DNA from: Streptomyces sp. NBC_00775 | GTDB lineage: Bacteria > Actinomycetota > Actinomycetes > Streptomycetales > Streptomycetaceae | Direction of reading: 5' to 3' | Assembly (NCBI RefSeq): GCF_036347135.1 | Contig: NZ_CP108938.1 | Coordinates: forward strand, 8,556,001 to 8,620,000 | Length of the DNA stretch: 64,000 nucleotides | In this document: one piece after another, positions 25,304 to 33,965 of the stretch | Layout of the letters: each line of letters starts with the position of its first letter | Position numbering within the stretch: position 1 is the stretch's first letter | Notes under the pieces: generated by a model | What the model was told of the DNA's origin: nothing | Seen by the model: the letters and a program-made list of their open reading frames with translations, nothing else | Database searches by the model: none | Translations under genes and position numbers: made by a program

Positions 25304-26533
25304 GTGGGGCCCGGTAGGAACCGCGGCTGGCTGCTGCGCCTCGTCATCGCCTTCAGCTTCACGCAGGGGGCGGTGTCGATGGCCCGGCCCGCCGTCTCCT
25401 ACCGGGCCCTCGCGCTGGGCGCGGACGAGCGCGCGGTCGGTGTGATCGCGGCGGCGTACGCCCTGCTGCCACTGTTCGCCGCCGTGCCGCTGGGCCGCCG
25501 CACCGACCACGGCCGCTGCGCGCCCCTGCTGCCCGCCGGTGTCGTGCTCATCGCCGGCGGCTGTGCGATGAGCGGCAGGGCGGACTCGTTGGCGGCGATG
25601 GCCGCCTGGAGCGGAGTGATGGGGCTCGGCCACCTCTGCTTCGTGATCGGCGGGCAGTCGCTCGTCGCCCGCCAGTCCGCCCCGCACGAACAGGACCGCA
25701 ATTTCGGCCACTTCACCATCGGCGTCTCGCTCGGTCAGCTGATCGGCCCGATCGCCGCGGGCCTCCTGATCGGCGGTTCCGACATGGCGGGCAGCAGCGC
25801 GCTCGCGCTGCTGGTGGCGAGCGCGGTCGCCGCGGTCTCGTTCACCTCGCTGTGGCGCATCGAGGACCGTACGGCCGTGAAGTCCCGTACCGCACAAGGC
25901 GAACGCGTTCCCGTCGGGCGGATTCTGCGCGCCCGGGGCGTGCCCGCGGGCATCTTCATCAGTCTCGCCGTGCTGTCCGCGACGGACATTCTCACCGCGT
26001 ATCTGCCCGTGGTCGGCGAACACCGGGACATCGCGCCGTCGGTGGTCGGTCTGCTGCTCAGTGTGCGCGCGGCGGCGAGCATCGCCTGCCGGCTGGTGCT
26101 GACGCCCCTGCTGCGCCGGCTCGGCCGGACCGCGCTGCTCACCGTGACGTGCCTGGTGGGGGCGGTGCTGTGTGCGGGTATCGCCCTGCCCGTACCGGTG
26201 TGGGCGCTGGCCCTGATGCTCGTCGTCCTCGGCTTCTGTCTCGGGGTCGGTCAGCCGCTGTCCATGACGACGGTCGTCCAGGCGGCTCCCGACGGCGCCC
26301 GCTCCACGGCCCTCGCCCTGCGTCTGACCGGCAACCGGCTCGGCCAGGTCGCCGCCCCCGCCACCGCGGGTCTGGTCGCCGGAGTCGCCGGTGTGGCGGC
26401 GCCGTTCGTGATGCTCGGCGCGCTGCTGCTGGTGTCGTCGGCGACGGCGCTGCGCTCTCCGGGGAGGCCTGCCCGGGTGCCGGACGAGGGTGCGCGGCCT
26501 CGGGTGCGGTTGCGCCGGAAGAGCGATATCTGA
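25304..26533 (+). CDS. Major facilitator superfamily transporter
   Basis: A 409-residue permease with 12 predicted helices. The loop 2-3 motif is LPLFAAVPLGRRTDHGR (MFS motif A variant). Helix 5 region HFTIGVSLGQLIGPIAAGLLIGG is typical of drug/H+ antiporters. The tail is basic (RPRVRLRRKSDI). GTG at 25304 follows GGGAGGGTGTCACT. No adjacent regulator is obvious, and the substrate is unknown; sugar or drug efflux are both possible. Confidence 0.9.
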   Translation: MGPGRNRGWLLRLVIAFSFTQGAVSMARPAVSYRALALGADERAVGVIAAAYALLPLFAAVPLGRRTDHGRCAPLLPAGVVLIAGGCAMSGRADSLAAMAAWSGVMGLGHLCFVIGGQSLVARQSAPHEQDRNFGHFTIGVSLGQLIGPIAAGLLIGGSDMAGSSALALLVASAVAAVSFTSLWRIEDRTAVKSRTAQGERVPVGRILRARGVPAGIFISLAVLSATDILTAYLPVVGEHRDIAPSVVGLLLSVRAAASIACRLVLTPLLRRLGRTALLTVTCLVGAVLCAGIALPVPVWALALMLVVLGFCLGVGQPLSMTTVVQAAPDGARSTALALRLTGNRLGQVAAPATAGLVAGVAGVAAPFVMLGALLLVSSATALRSPGRPARVPDEGARPRVRLRRKSDI

Positions 26534-26580
26534 GGGGCGCGGGGCGCTGTTGCCGCCTTTGCCGGGGCGGATGTGAAAGA

Positions 26581-26622
26581 GAGTCAGAGGAAAGCGTGAT
26601 TTGTATGATGATCACCTGACTC
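26581..26622 (+). promoter_or_regulatory. Nested inverted repeat in leader of secreted-protein gene
   Basis: Outer arms GAGTCAG (26581-26587) and CTGACTC (26616-26622) enclose inner arms GTGAT (26596-26600) and ATCAC (26611-26615). The element ends right at the ribosome site CGGAGGAATTC, so it could be an operator or an RNA hairpin affecting initiation. Confidence 0.4.
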
Positions 26623-26634
26623 GGAGGAATTCTC

Positions 26635-27282
26635 ATGTCCACCTCGTCCCTTCCGTGCCGGCCCGGCACCCGCCGACGCGCTTCCGCCCTCGTAGCCCTC
26701 GCCGTCGCGGGCACCGCCATGCTCGGTGCCCCGGCCGCCTTCGCCGCTCCCGGTGACAACGGCGACGTCAAGGTCCATGACTCGCACACGGCGGTCAACG
26801 ATCAGAGAGACGATCCGAAGGTCTGCCAGTTCTACCTCGACGGGTTCGACTTCGACGGGGCGCAGAAGATCACCTGGTCCATCGAGACCCAGCCACATGT
26901 GGACGGCGGCGCCACGCTCGCGGGCGGCCTCACCATCCCGGCGTCCGGCGACGGCCGGACCGCGGGCCTCTTCTCGCTGCCCAAGGGGCAGTACAAGCTC
27001 ACCTGGAATTTCGAGGGCGAGAGCGGCGCGGGCAAGCAGAAGGTCTTCAGGGTCGACTGCAGGCCCGGGGGCCCGACGTCCACTCCGACTCCGCCCAAGG
27101 GCGGCCCCGGCGGCCCGGGTGGTGGTCCGGGCGGGCCGCACGGCGGGCCCCACGCGGGTGGGGGCGGTCTCGCCCACATCCAGGACTTCTCGCCGGTCGT
27201 CGGCGCGGCGGCCGCGGGCCTCGTGATGGCCGGGGGAGTCGTTTACCTGCGGCTGCGCCGCCGCCCCGACGGTGCTGCGTAG
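26635..27282 (+). CDS. Secreted, membrane-anchored protein paired with class F sortase
   Basis: A 215-residue surface protein. It has a signal peptide (about 1-38, ending AAFAAP), a beta-sandwich-like domain (about 45-142) with CQFYLDGFDFDGAQKITW and two cysteines, probably disulfide-bonded (CQF and VDC). A Pro/Gly linker rich in GGPGGP and HGGPHAG follows, then a C-terminal helix (VVGAAAAGLVMAGGVVYL) and RLRRR. The arrangement is that of a wall-sorted protein, but no LPXTG-type motif is visible before the helix. It overlaps the sortase gene by 11 bases, and a good GGAGGAATTC ribosome site precedes the ATG. Confidence 0.82.
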   Translation: MSTSSLPCRPGTRRRASALVALAVAGTAMLGAPAAFAAPGDNGDVKVHDSHTAVNDQRDDPKVCQFYLDGFDFDGAQKITWSIETQPHVDGGATLAGGLTIPASGDGRTAGLFSLPKGQYKLTWNFEGESGAGKQKVFRVDCRPGGPTSTPTPPKGGPGGPGGGPGGPHGGPHAGGGGLAHIQDFSPVVGAAAAGLVMAGGVVYLRLRRRPDGAA

Positions 27283-28093
27283 CCCCTCCGGCAGGCCCTG
27301 GCACCGGACGCGCGCCTACCGCCTGACGCGGACCCTCGTCATCGCGGTGACGCTGGTGGTCGGCGGCGTCCGGTGCACGGGCAGCGACGAGCCCGTCGGT
27401 CCGCCCGCCGCCGCCGCGGCCGCGGGGCACGGAGGCGCCACGGCGTCCTCCGGCCCCGCCGGGGCGGACGGCGGCGGGCGCGACGCGAAGCCCGACCGTG
27501 CGGACGGCGGCGGGCGCGACGCGAAGCCCCGCCGTGCGGACGGTGACGCGCGCGGTCCGAAGCCCCACCGCGCCGCGCCCGCCCGGCCGCCCCGGCCCAC
27601 GCCCCCGCCCAAGCCGCTCCCGCGCTCCCCGGCGACCTCGCTCCGCATCCCGTACTTCAGCCTGGAAGCACCGGTCGTCGGCCTCAAGCTCGACCGTGAG
27701 CGGCGGCTCACCACCCCTCCCGTCGACGATCCCAAGCTGGTCGGCTGGTACGCGGACGGGCCGACGCCGGGCGAGTCAGGCACAGCCGTCGCCGTCGGCC
27801 ACCTCGACACCACCACGGGACCCGCCGTCTTCGCCCCGCTCAGCCAACTCCGGCCCGGCAGACTCGTCGAGGTCCTGCGCGCCGACGGCATGACCGCCGT
27901 CTACACCGTGGACGCCGTGAAGATGTACGAGAAGGCGCACTTCCCCAACAAGGAGGTGTACGGCGACAGAGGGCGCCCCGAGCTGCGTCTGATCACGTGC
28001 GGCGGCGCGTACGACCCGAAGACGGGCTACGCCGGAAACGTCGTCGTCTTCGCCCACCTCACGCAGACCCGGGGGCGGCCCCGCGCGACGTGA
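27272..28093 (+). CDS. Class F sortase
   Basis: A 273-residue transpeptidase. The N-terminal helix (about 18-35) is followed by an Ala/Gly/Pro-rich linker with two GGGRDAKP copies (68-75, 80-87) and a Pro stretch, then the sortase domain (about 122-265). Catalytic His177 is in VAVGHLDT and Cys243 in RLITCGG; the domain begins LRIPYFSLEAPVVGL. Class F enzymes are an actinobacterial group with a short beta-barrel. It should act outside the membrane on a sorting signal. The start is GTG at 27272 within the preceding gene. That neighbour is the natural substrate candidate although it lacks a standard motif. Confidence 0.92.
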   Translation: MLRSPSGRPWHRTRAYRLTRTLVIAVTLVVGGVRCTGSDEPVGPPAAAAAAGHGGATASSGPAGADGGGRDAKPDRADGGGRDAKPRRADGDARGPKPHRAAPARPPRPTPPPKPLPRSPATSLRIPYFSLEAPVVGLKLDRERRLTTPPVDDPKLVGWYADGPTPGESGTAVAVGHLDTTTGPAVFAPLSQLRPGRLVEVLRADGMTAVYTVDAVKMYEKAHFPNKEVYGDRGRPELRLITCGGAYDPKTGYAGNVVVFAHLTQTRGRPRAT

Positions 28094-28236
28094 GCGGGCG
28101 GAAGGGCGACAGAATCGGGATTGCCGTCGCACTGAACCCGAGAGTCCGCTTTTCTCCCGTGTCGAACCGGACCGTCCGATCCCGCCACATGTCTTCCCCA
28201 GGGCGTGCGCGGTCCGTTAACTTCCGTGACTCATAG

Positions 28237-28259
28237 GTCCCGTACGACCCGTACGGGAC
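28237..28259. promoter_or_regulatory. 10-bp perfect inverted repeat upstream of ABC ATPase
   Basis: GTCCCGTACG (28237-28246), spacer ACC, CGTACGGGAC (28250-28259), 49 bases before the ATPase start. The length and tight spacing fit a dimeric repressor site, such as a LacI- or GntR-type operator, better than a terminator. Confidence 0.5.
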
Positions 28260-28308
28260 GTTCGACCGCGGAGCACCAGCGCCCGGAAGGCCCCTGGGGG
28301 CACCCCTC

Positions 28309-29652
28309 ATGACACGCGCCATCTCTCTGCACAGCGTCAGCAAGTCGTACACCCGCGGCGTCCGCGTGGTGGAGCGGCTGTCGCTCGACATCCGGCCGGG
28401 CGAGTTCCTCGTGCTGCTCGGGCCCTCCGGCTGCGGCAAGTCGACCGTGCTGAGAATGATCGCCGGGCTCGAAGAGGTCACCGAGGGCGAGGTGCGCCTC
28501 GACGGCGAACTGGCCAACGATCTGCCGCCGTCCGGGCGGGACATGGCGATGGTGTTCCAGAACTTCGCCCTCTATCCGAGCATGACCAGCCGCGACAACA
28601 TCGGCTTCCCGCTGCGCATCGAGACGCCCGGCAAGGACCCCCGCCCGCGCGTGGACGCCACGGCCCGCATGCTCGGCATCCAGGATCTCCTCGGCCGCTT
28701 CCCCCACCAGCTCTCCGGCGGTGAACGCCAGCGGGTCGCCATGGGCCGGGCGATCGCGCGCCACCCCTCGGCCTTCCTGATGGACGAGCCGCTGTCCAAC
28801 CTCGACGCCAAGCTCCGCAACCATCTGCGCGCCGAAATATCCCGGCTCACCAGGGAGTTGGGCGCGACAACGGTGTACGTCACGCACGACCAGGCCGAGG
28901 CGATGTCGCTCGGCGACCGTGTCGCGGTCCTGCGCGGCGGAGTCCTCCAGCAACTGGGCACGCCCCGCACGGTCTACGCGCTGCCCGCGAACGTCTTCGT
29001 CGCCGCCTTCATCGGTACCCCGCGGATCAATCTGCTGCGCGGCCTGGTCCGGGCGCCGCTCGACGGAGCCATGTCGATCAGCCTCGGCAAGCAGTATCTG
29101 CGGCTGCCCGAACCTCTTTCCCTGGACCACCAGTTGCTGCGGGTTCAGCAGGGCCGCGAGGTCATCGTCGGGCTGCGCTCCGAGGCCGTCCGGCTCGCCA
29201 AGCCGTCCGCCGCCCGGCCGGGCGAGGTGGCGATCAGCGGCCTCGTCGAGCATGTGGAGTTCCAGGGGCACGAGGTCCTCGTCCACTTCAACACGGGTTC
29301 GCAGCCCGCCGTCGTACCGGATCTGGAGGCCCCGCGCCCGACCCGGCCGCCTCGGCGACGGCGCCGCGAGGGCAACGTCCTGGACCGGCTGCGGGAGCGC
29401 ACCGGAGTCCTGCGGGCCGGGCCGGTCGTGGTCCTGGAACACCCGGCGGACGGGGAACCCGACCACCCCGAACCGGCGCCGCCGGAGGGCCGCCTGCCCG
29501 GTGACCTCGTCGTCCGCACCACCCCCGACATCGAACTCCGCCACGGGATGCAGGTCCCCCTCCTCGTCGACCTCGCCCATCTGTTCGTCTTCGACCAGCA
29601 CGGTGAACGCATCTGCCCGGCTCCGGCGCGGCTGCCGGATCTGGAGGAGTGA
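28309..29652 (+). CDS. MalK/UgpC-type ABC importer ATPase (orphan)
   Basis: A 447-residue ATPase. Walker A is GPSGCGKST (39-47), then Q-loop FQNFALYPSMT, signature LSGGERQR, Walker B AFLMDEPLSNLDAKL and H-loop VTHDQAEAM. The C-terminal TOBE/regulatory region (about 240-447) is longer and more basic than usual, with APRPTRPPRRRRREGN. It belongs to the carbohydrate importer group that includes streptomycete MsiK. No permease or solute-binding gene is adjacent, so it may serve several importers. The stop overlaps the DUF3574 start (GTGA). The strong palindrome upstream suggests specific control. Confidence 0.9.
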   Translation: MTRAISLHSVSKSYTRGVRVVERLSLDIRPGEFLVLLGPSGCGKSTVLRMIAGLEEVTEGEVRLDGELANDLPPSGRDMAMVFQNFALYPSMTSRDNIGFPLRIETPGKDPRPRVDATARMLGIQDLLGRFPHQLSGGERQRVAMGRAIARHPSAFLMDEPLSNLDAKLRNHLRAEISRLTRELGATTVYVTHDQAEAMSLGDRVAVLRGGVLQQLGTPRTVYALPANVFVAAFIGTPRINLLRGLVRAPLDGAMSISLGKQYLRLPEPLSLDHQLLRVQQGREVIVGLRSEAVRLAKPSAARPGEVAISGLVEHVEFQGHEVLVHFNTGSQPAVVPDLEAPRPTRPPRRRRREGNVLDRLRERTGVLRAGPVVVLEHPADGEPDHPEPAPPEGRLPGDLVVRTTPDIELRHGMQVPLLVDLAHLFVFDQHGERICPAPARLPDLEE

Positions 29653-30152
29653 GTTCCGCTAGGCAGGCGCTCATGACCCCGCACAGCAGCACCCGCGCCC
29701 GTCTGCTCGCCGCCACCGCCACGGCCCTGCTCGCCGCCGGCGCCCCGACCGCGTACGCCCTGTTCGACGGCCCCCGGCACGATCCCCGGCACGACTCCAA
29801 GCCGCGGACGGCGGTCCGCGGCGAGGCGTACATCGAGAGCCGGCTCTTCTTCGGCACCGAACGGCCGGGCGGTGGCCCGGCCGTCACCGACCGGCAGTTC
29901 ATGGCGTTCATCGACAAGGAGGTGACGCCGGACTTCCCCGACGGGCTCACCGTGCAGAACGGGCGCGGGCAGTGGCGGGACGCGCACGGCGCGATCGAGC
30001 GCGAGCGGTCGTACGAGCTGATCCTGCTGTATCCGGTGGCCCAGGCGGGCGCGAGCGACCGGAAGATCGAGGAGATCCGGACCGCCTACGAGAAGGTGTT
30101 CGCCCAGGAGTCCGTGGCCAGGGTGGACGACCGGACGAGGGTCGACTTCTGA
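29649..30152 (+). CDS. DUF3574 exported protein
   Basis: A 167-residue protein from a GTG overlapping the ATPase stop; an ATG at 29673 with its own AGGCAGG is an alternative. A signal or anchor segment (about 17-38, LLAATATALLAAGAPTAYALF) precedes a DUF3574 domain (about 55-165): YIESRLFFGTERPGG, VTDRQFMAFIDKEVTPDFPDGLTV, GRGQWR and YELILLYP. DUF3574 has no assigned activity. Overlap with the ATPase gene suggests joint expression. The export signal places it outside the membrane. Confidence 0.8.
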   Translation: MSSARQALMTPHSSTRARLLAATATALLAAGAPTAYALFDGPRHDPRHDSKPRTAVRGEAYIESRLFFGTERPGGGPAVTDRQFMAFIDKEVTPDFPDGLTVQNGRGQWRDAHGAIERERSYELILLYPVAQAGASDRKIEEIRTAYEKVFAQESVARVDDRTRVDF

Positions 30153-30251
30153 GTCCTACGGGCCGAGGATGCCCTGGGGGCCGAGTCCGGCGTGGTCCGG
30201 CTCGGTCCTGTCCGGTTTGGTCCGATCGGGCCGGGTCCCTCTGGCGCCTGA

Positions 30252-30270
30252 AAACTATCATCGCTAGTTT
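30252..30270. promoter_or_regulatory. Operator AAACTAkC-N3-GCTArTTT, copy 1
   Basis: AAACTATCATCGCTAGTTT, 38 bases before the aldehyde dehydrogenase start. It matches the site at 35533-35551 in the divergent tetR/acyl-CoA dehydrogenase gap at 16 of 19 positions, with the same spacing. Confidence 0.65.
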
Positions 30271-30308
30271 AGGGTCCGGACGACGCGGCCCCGCCCGGGA
30301 GGAACACG

Positions 30309-31697
30309 ATGAAGGCACATGACGGCATGTACATCGACGGGGCCTGGCGCCCCGCCGTCGGCACGGACACGATCGAGGTCGTGAACCCGGTCGACGAGCA
30401 GGTGATCGGCCGGGTTCCGGCAGGCACCGCGGAGGACGTCGACGCCGCCGTACGGGCCGCACGTGCCGCCTTCCCGGCCTGGGCCGCGACCCCGCCGGCC
30501 GAGCGGGCCGCGCGTCTGGCCGCCCTCCGGGACATCCTCGTGGCCCGCAAGGACGAGATCGCCGAGACCGTCACCGCCGAACTCGGCTCCCCGCTGCCGT
30601 TCTCGCAGGCGGTGCACGCGGGCGTGCCGATCGCGGTCGCCGGCTCGTACGCCGAACTGGCGGCGACGTACGCCTTCGAGGAGAAGGTCGGCAACTCGAC
30701 CGTCTACCAGGAGCCCGTCGGGGTCGTCGGCGCGATCACGCCCTGGAACTACCCGCTGCACCAGATCGTCGCCAAGGTCGCCCCGGCGCTCGCGGCGGGC
30801 TGCACGGTCGTGCTGAAGCCCGCCGAGGACACCCCGCTCACCGCCCAGCTCTTCGCCGAGACGGTGGCCGAGGCGGGCATCCCGGCCGGTGTCTTCAACC
30901 TCGTCACCGGCCTCGGCCCGGTCGCCGGCCAGGCCCTCGCCGAACACCCGGACGTGGACCTGGTCTCCTTCACCGGCTCCACGGCGGTGGGCAAGCGCAT
31001 CGGCGCGACCGCGGGCGCCGCGGTCAAGCGGGTCGCCCTGGAACTCGGCGGCAAGTCCGCCAACGTCATCCTGCCGAGCGCCGACCTCGCCAAGGCCGTG
31101 GGCGTCGGCGTCGCCAACGTGATGTCCAACTCCGGCCAGACATGCAGCGCCTGGACGCGCATGCTGGTGCACACCGCGCGGTACGACGAGGCGGTCGAGC
31201 TGGCCGCGGCCGCCGCGGAGAAATACGGCGACCGTATCGGCCCGGTCGTCAACGCCAAGCAGCAGGCCCGGGTGCGGAGTTACATCGACAAGGGCGTCAC
31301 GGAGGGTGCCCGGCTCGTCGTCGGCGGCCCCGAATCACCCCGCGAGCAGGGGTACTTCGTCAGCCCGACCGTCTTCGCCGACGTCACACCGGAGATGACG
31401 ATCGCTCAGGAGGAGATCTTCGGGCCGGTGTTGTCGATCATCCGGTACGAGGACGAGGCGGACGCCCTGCGGATCGCCAACGGCACGGTGTACGGGCTCG
31501 CCGGTGCCGTGTGGGCGGGCGACGAGACCGAGGCGGTCGCCTTCGCGCGGCGGCTCGACACCGGGCAGGTCGACATCAACGGCGGACGCTTCAACCCGCT
31601 CGCCCCGTTCGGGGGTTACAAGCAGTCGGGTGTGGGGCGCGAGCTGGGCTCGCACGGGCTGTCCGAGTACCTCCAGACCAGGTCCCTCCAGTTCTAG
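30309..31697 (+). CDS. NAD(P)-dependent aldehyde dehydrogenase
   Basis: A 462-residue ALDH superfamily enzyme oxidising an aldehyde to the acid in the cytoplasm. Motifs: TPWNYPLHQ, cofactor-binding [11 protein letters not shown], general base Glu245 in LELGGKS, nucleophile Cys279 in [11 protein letters not shown], and [16 protein letters not shown] precedes the ATG by six bases. The alcohol dehydrogenase gene follows after 17 bases, so the pair can oxidise an alcohol through aldehyde to acid. The TetR-type operator upstream is shared with the acyl-CoA dehydrogenase locus, which hints that the acid then enters beta-oxidation. Confidence 0.95.
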   Translation: MKAHDGMYIDGAWRPAVGTDTIEVVNPVDEQVIGRVPAGTAEDVDAAVRAARAAFPAWAATPPAERAARLAALRDILVARKDEIAETVTAELGSPLPFSQAVHAGVPIAVAGSYAELAATYAFEEKVGNSTVYQEPVGVVGAITPWNYPLHQIVAKVAPALAAGCTVVLKPAEDTPLTAQLFAETVAEAGIPAGVFNLVTGLGPVAGQALAEHPDVDLVSFTGSTAVGKRIGATAGAAVKRVALELGGKSANVILPSADLAKAVGVGVANVMSNSGQTCSAWTRMLVHTARYDEAVELAAAAAEKYGDRIGPVVNAKQQARVRSYIDKGVTEGARLVVGGPESPREQGYFVSPTVFADVTPEMTIAQEEIFGPVLSIIRYEDEADALRIANGTVYGLAGAVWAGDETEAVAFARRLDTGQVDINGGRFNPLAPFGGYKQSGVGRELGSHGLSEYLQTRSLQF

Positions 31698-31714
31698 GCC
31701 CTAGGAGCATGCAC

Positions 31715-32797
31715 GTGGTTCGCGCCGCAGTACTTCCCGCCGTGGGCGCTCCGTTGGAGATCGCCGAGATCGACCTGCCGGAGCCCGGACCCGGCCAGGT
31801 CCGGGTCCGACTGGCCGCCGCGGGGGTCTGCCACTCCGACCTTTCCCTCTCCGACGGCACCATGCGGGTGCCCGTTCCCGCCGTCCTCGGGCATGAGGGC
31901 GCCGGCACCGTCGTCGCCGTCGGCGAGGGCGTCACGCATGTCGCGCCCGGCGACGGAGTCATCCTCAACTGGGCTCCCTCCTGCGGCAGTTGCCATGCCT
32001 GCTCTCTCGGCGAGGTCTGGCTGTGCGCCAACGCGCTGACCGGTGCGGCGAACGTGTACGCACACCGCGCCTCCGACGGGAGCGACCTCCACCCCGGCCT
32101 GAACGTCGCCGCGTTCGCCGAGGAGACCGTCGTGGCCGCCGGATGCGTCCTCCCCGTACCGGACGGCGTACCCCTCGCCGACGCCGCGCTGCTCGGCTGT
32201 GCGGTCCTGACCGGGTACGGCGCGGTCCATCACTCGGCGAAGCTCCAACCCGGCGAGTCAGTAGCGGTGTTCGGAGTCGGCGGGGTCGGACTCGCGGCCC
32301 TCCAGGCCGCCCGGATCGCGGGCGCCTCGAAGATCGTTGCGGTCGACGTCTCACCCGAGAAGGAATCGCTCGCGCGCGGCGCCGGCGCGACCGACTACGT
32401 CGTCGCCTCCGACACCACCGCACGCGAGATCCGCGCCCTCACCGGCAAGCAGGGCGTCGACGTGGCCGTCGAGTGCGTGGGCCGCGCCGTGACCATCCGC
32501 ACCGCCTGGGACTCCACCCGGCGCGGCGGCCGCACCACGGTCGTCGGCATCGGCGGCAAGGACCAGCAGGTCACCTTCAACGCACTGGAGATCTTCCACT
32601 GGGGGCGGACGCTCTCGGGCTGCGTGTACGGCAACTCCGACCCGGCGCGGGACCTTCCGGTGCTGGCCGAGCACATCCGCGCCGGCCGCCTCGACCTCGG
32701 CGGCCTGGTCACCGACCGGATCGCCCTCGACGGCATCCCGGCGGCCTTCGAGAACATGATCGCGGGCAAGGGCGGGCGCGCCCTGGTCGTCTTCTAG
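31715..32797 (+). CDS. Zinc-dependent alcohol dehydrogenase (MDR family, class III-like)
   Basis: A 360-residue enzyme. Catalytic zinc ligands are Cys39 (GVCHSD) and His60 (LGHEGAG); structural zinc cysteines are 90, 93, 96 and 104 (SCGSCHACSLGEVWLC). The Rossmann motif GVGGVGLAAL is at about 190-199. This pattern matches the mycothiol- or NDMA-dependent and class III alcohol dehydrogenase group, which prefers aldehyde adducts or primary alcohols. GTG at 31715 is preferred because AGGAG lies seven bases upstream; the ATG at 31709 is too close to it. Co-transcribed with the aldehyde dehydrogenase. Confidence 0.92.
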   Translation: MVRAAVLPAVGAPLEIAEIDLPEPGPGQVRVRLAAAGVCHSDLSLSDGTMRVPVPAVLGHEGAGTVVAVGEGVTHVAPGDGVILNWAPSCGSCHACSLGEVWLCANALTGAANVYAHRASDGSDLHPGLNVAAFAEETVVAAGCVLPVPDGVPLADAALLGCAVLTGYGAVHHSAKLQPGESVAVFGVGGVGLAALQAARIAGASKIVAVDVSPEKESLARGAGATDYVVASDTTAREIRALTGKQGVDVAVECVGRAVTIRTAWDSTRRGGRTTVVGIGGKDQQVTFNALEIFHWGRTLSGCVYGNSDPARDLPVLAEHIRAGRLDLGGLVTDRIALDGIPAAFENMIAGKGGRALVVF

Positions 32798-32863
32798 TCC
32801 GCGTCCACCAGGCACCCCGGCCGCGGCCCACGAGAGCTGACGCAGGGGCAACAGCCCGTTGAA

Positions 32864-33856
32864 TCAGGCCTGTTCGGGCTCGGGCTCGGGCTGCGGCACC
32901 AGAGTGCGCTCCGGGGCCGCAGCCTTCCCGGTGCCGGAACCCGTGCCGGAACCCGCGCCGGCGCGGGAACGGGAGCGGGACACCGCCACACCCGCCAGGC
33001 ACAGCACCCCGCCCGCCAGGGTGAGCAGCCCCGGCACCTCGTCGAGGAACAGCCAGGACATCAGCACGACCAGGGCGGGCACCGCGTACGTGGTCGCGCC
33101 CATGCGGCTCGCGGTGGTGCGGGCGAGGGCGTAGGCCCAGGTCGTGAACGCCAGCGCGGTCGGGAAGACACCGAGGTAGAGCATGTTGAGGGTGGCGGAG
33201 ACGGGCGCGTCGGACGCGTCCTGGACGAGCTGCCCGGCGAAGGGCAGACACACGACCGCCCCGACCAGACAGCCGAACGTCGTCACCTGGAGCGCGCTCG
33301 CCCGGCCGAGCGCCGGCTTCTGCGCGACGACTCCGGCCGCGTAGCCCACGGCGGCGAGCAGGCACAGCACGACCCCGAGGACCGAGGAGCCGCCGTCGCC
33401 GGACATCGAAAGACCCACGGCGACGGCCCCGGCGAACGACACCGCCATGCCCGCCAGCAGCCGCGGCGGCATCGCGTCACCGAGCAGTCGGGAGCCGAGC
33501 AGGGCGATGAGGATCGGACCGGTGTTCACCACCAGCGCCGCCGTGCCGGCGTCCACCTGCTGCTCGCCCCAGTTGAGGACGACCATGTAGAAGCCGAACC
33601 ACAGCAGCCCGGATATGGCGATCCCGCGCCAGGCCGCGCGCGGCGGCCACCCCTCTCTCCGTACGAGGCACACGGCCCCGAGCGCGACGGCTCCCGCCAG
33701 CAGCCGCCCCAGTGCCAGCGCACCCGGCGAGTACGCGGCCCCCGCGCTCCGGATCGATACGAAGGCGGAGGCCCACAGCACGACGGTGACGGTCGCCGCG
33801 CCCGCGGCGAGCAGCTGCGCTCGACGGGTGGTCGACGTGGGGTGGGGCGTGTTCAT
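32864..33856 (-). CDS. DMT superfamily (EamA) transporter
   Basis: A 330-residue permease with ten helices in two EamA halves (about 15-145 and 155-300). Typical residues are VLWASAFVSIRS, LLWFGFYMVVLNWGEQQVDAGTAALVVNTGP and TTWAYALARTTASRMGATTYAVP. The tail is Glu/Pro-rich. Two ATGs in a row (33859 and 33856) follow CAGGAGC; the second has better spacing. EamA proteins usually export amino acids or metabolites. The divergent ArsR-type gene is not oriented to share its promoter; both lie on the minus strand. Substrate unknown. Confidence 0.9.
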   Translation of the reverse strand: MNTPHPTSTTRRAQLLAAGAATVTVVLWASAFVSIRSAGAAYSPGALALGRLLAGAVALGAVCLVRREGWPPRAAWRGIAISGLLWFGFYMVVLNWGEQQVDAGTAALVVNTGPILIALLGSRLLGDAMPPRLLAGMAVSFAGAVAVGLSMSGDGGSSVLGVVLCLLAAVGYAAGVVAQKPALGRASALQVTTFGCLVGAVVCLPFAGQLVQDASDAPVSATLNMLYLGVFPTALAFTTWAYALARTTASRMGATTYAVPALVVLMSWLFLDEVPGLLTLAGGVLCLAGVAVSRSRSRAGAGSGTGSGTGKAAAPERTLVPQPEPEPEQA

Positions 33857-33941
33857 CATGCTCCTGAGGTTAGGTGGGGGCGCGGGGCGGGCACTGGCGG
33901 ATTTCGGACGCCGTGGTGGTGGGTGGGAGCCGAAGTCCGGG

Positions 33942-33965
33942 TCGATCAGTCGATCAGTCGATCAG
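33942..33965. repeat. 8-bp tandem repeat at ArsR stop codon
   Basis: Three head-to-tail copies of TCGATCAG. The third copy contains the stop codon of the minus-strand ArsR gene. It may have arisen by slippage just past the coding end. Confidence 0.6.

Noticed and set aside
30170..30245. tRNA gene in the GGTCCGG-rich stretch before the aldehyde dehydrogenase
   Set aside because: Repeated GTCCGG words suggest stems, but no TTCRA loop or anticodon arm of correct spacing can be drawn.
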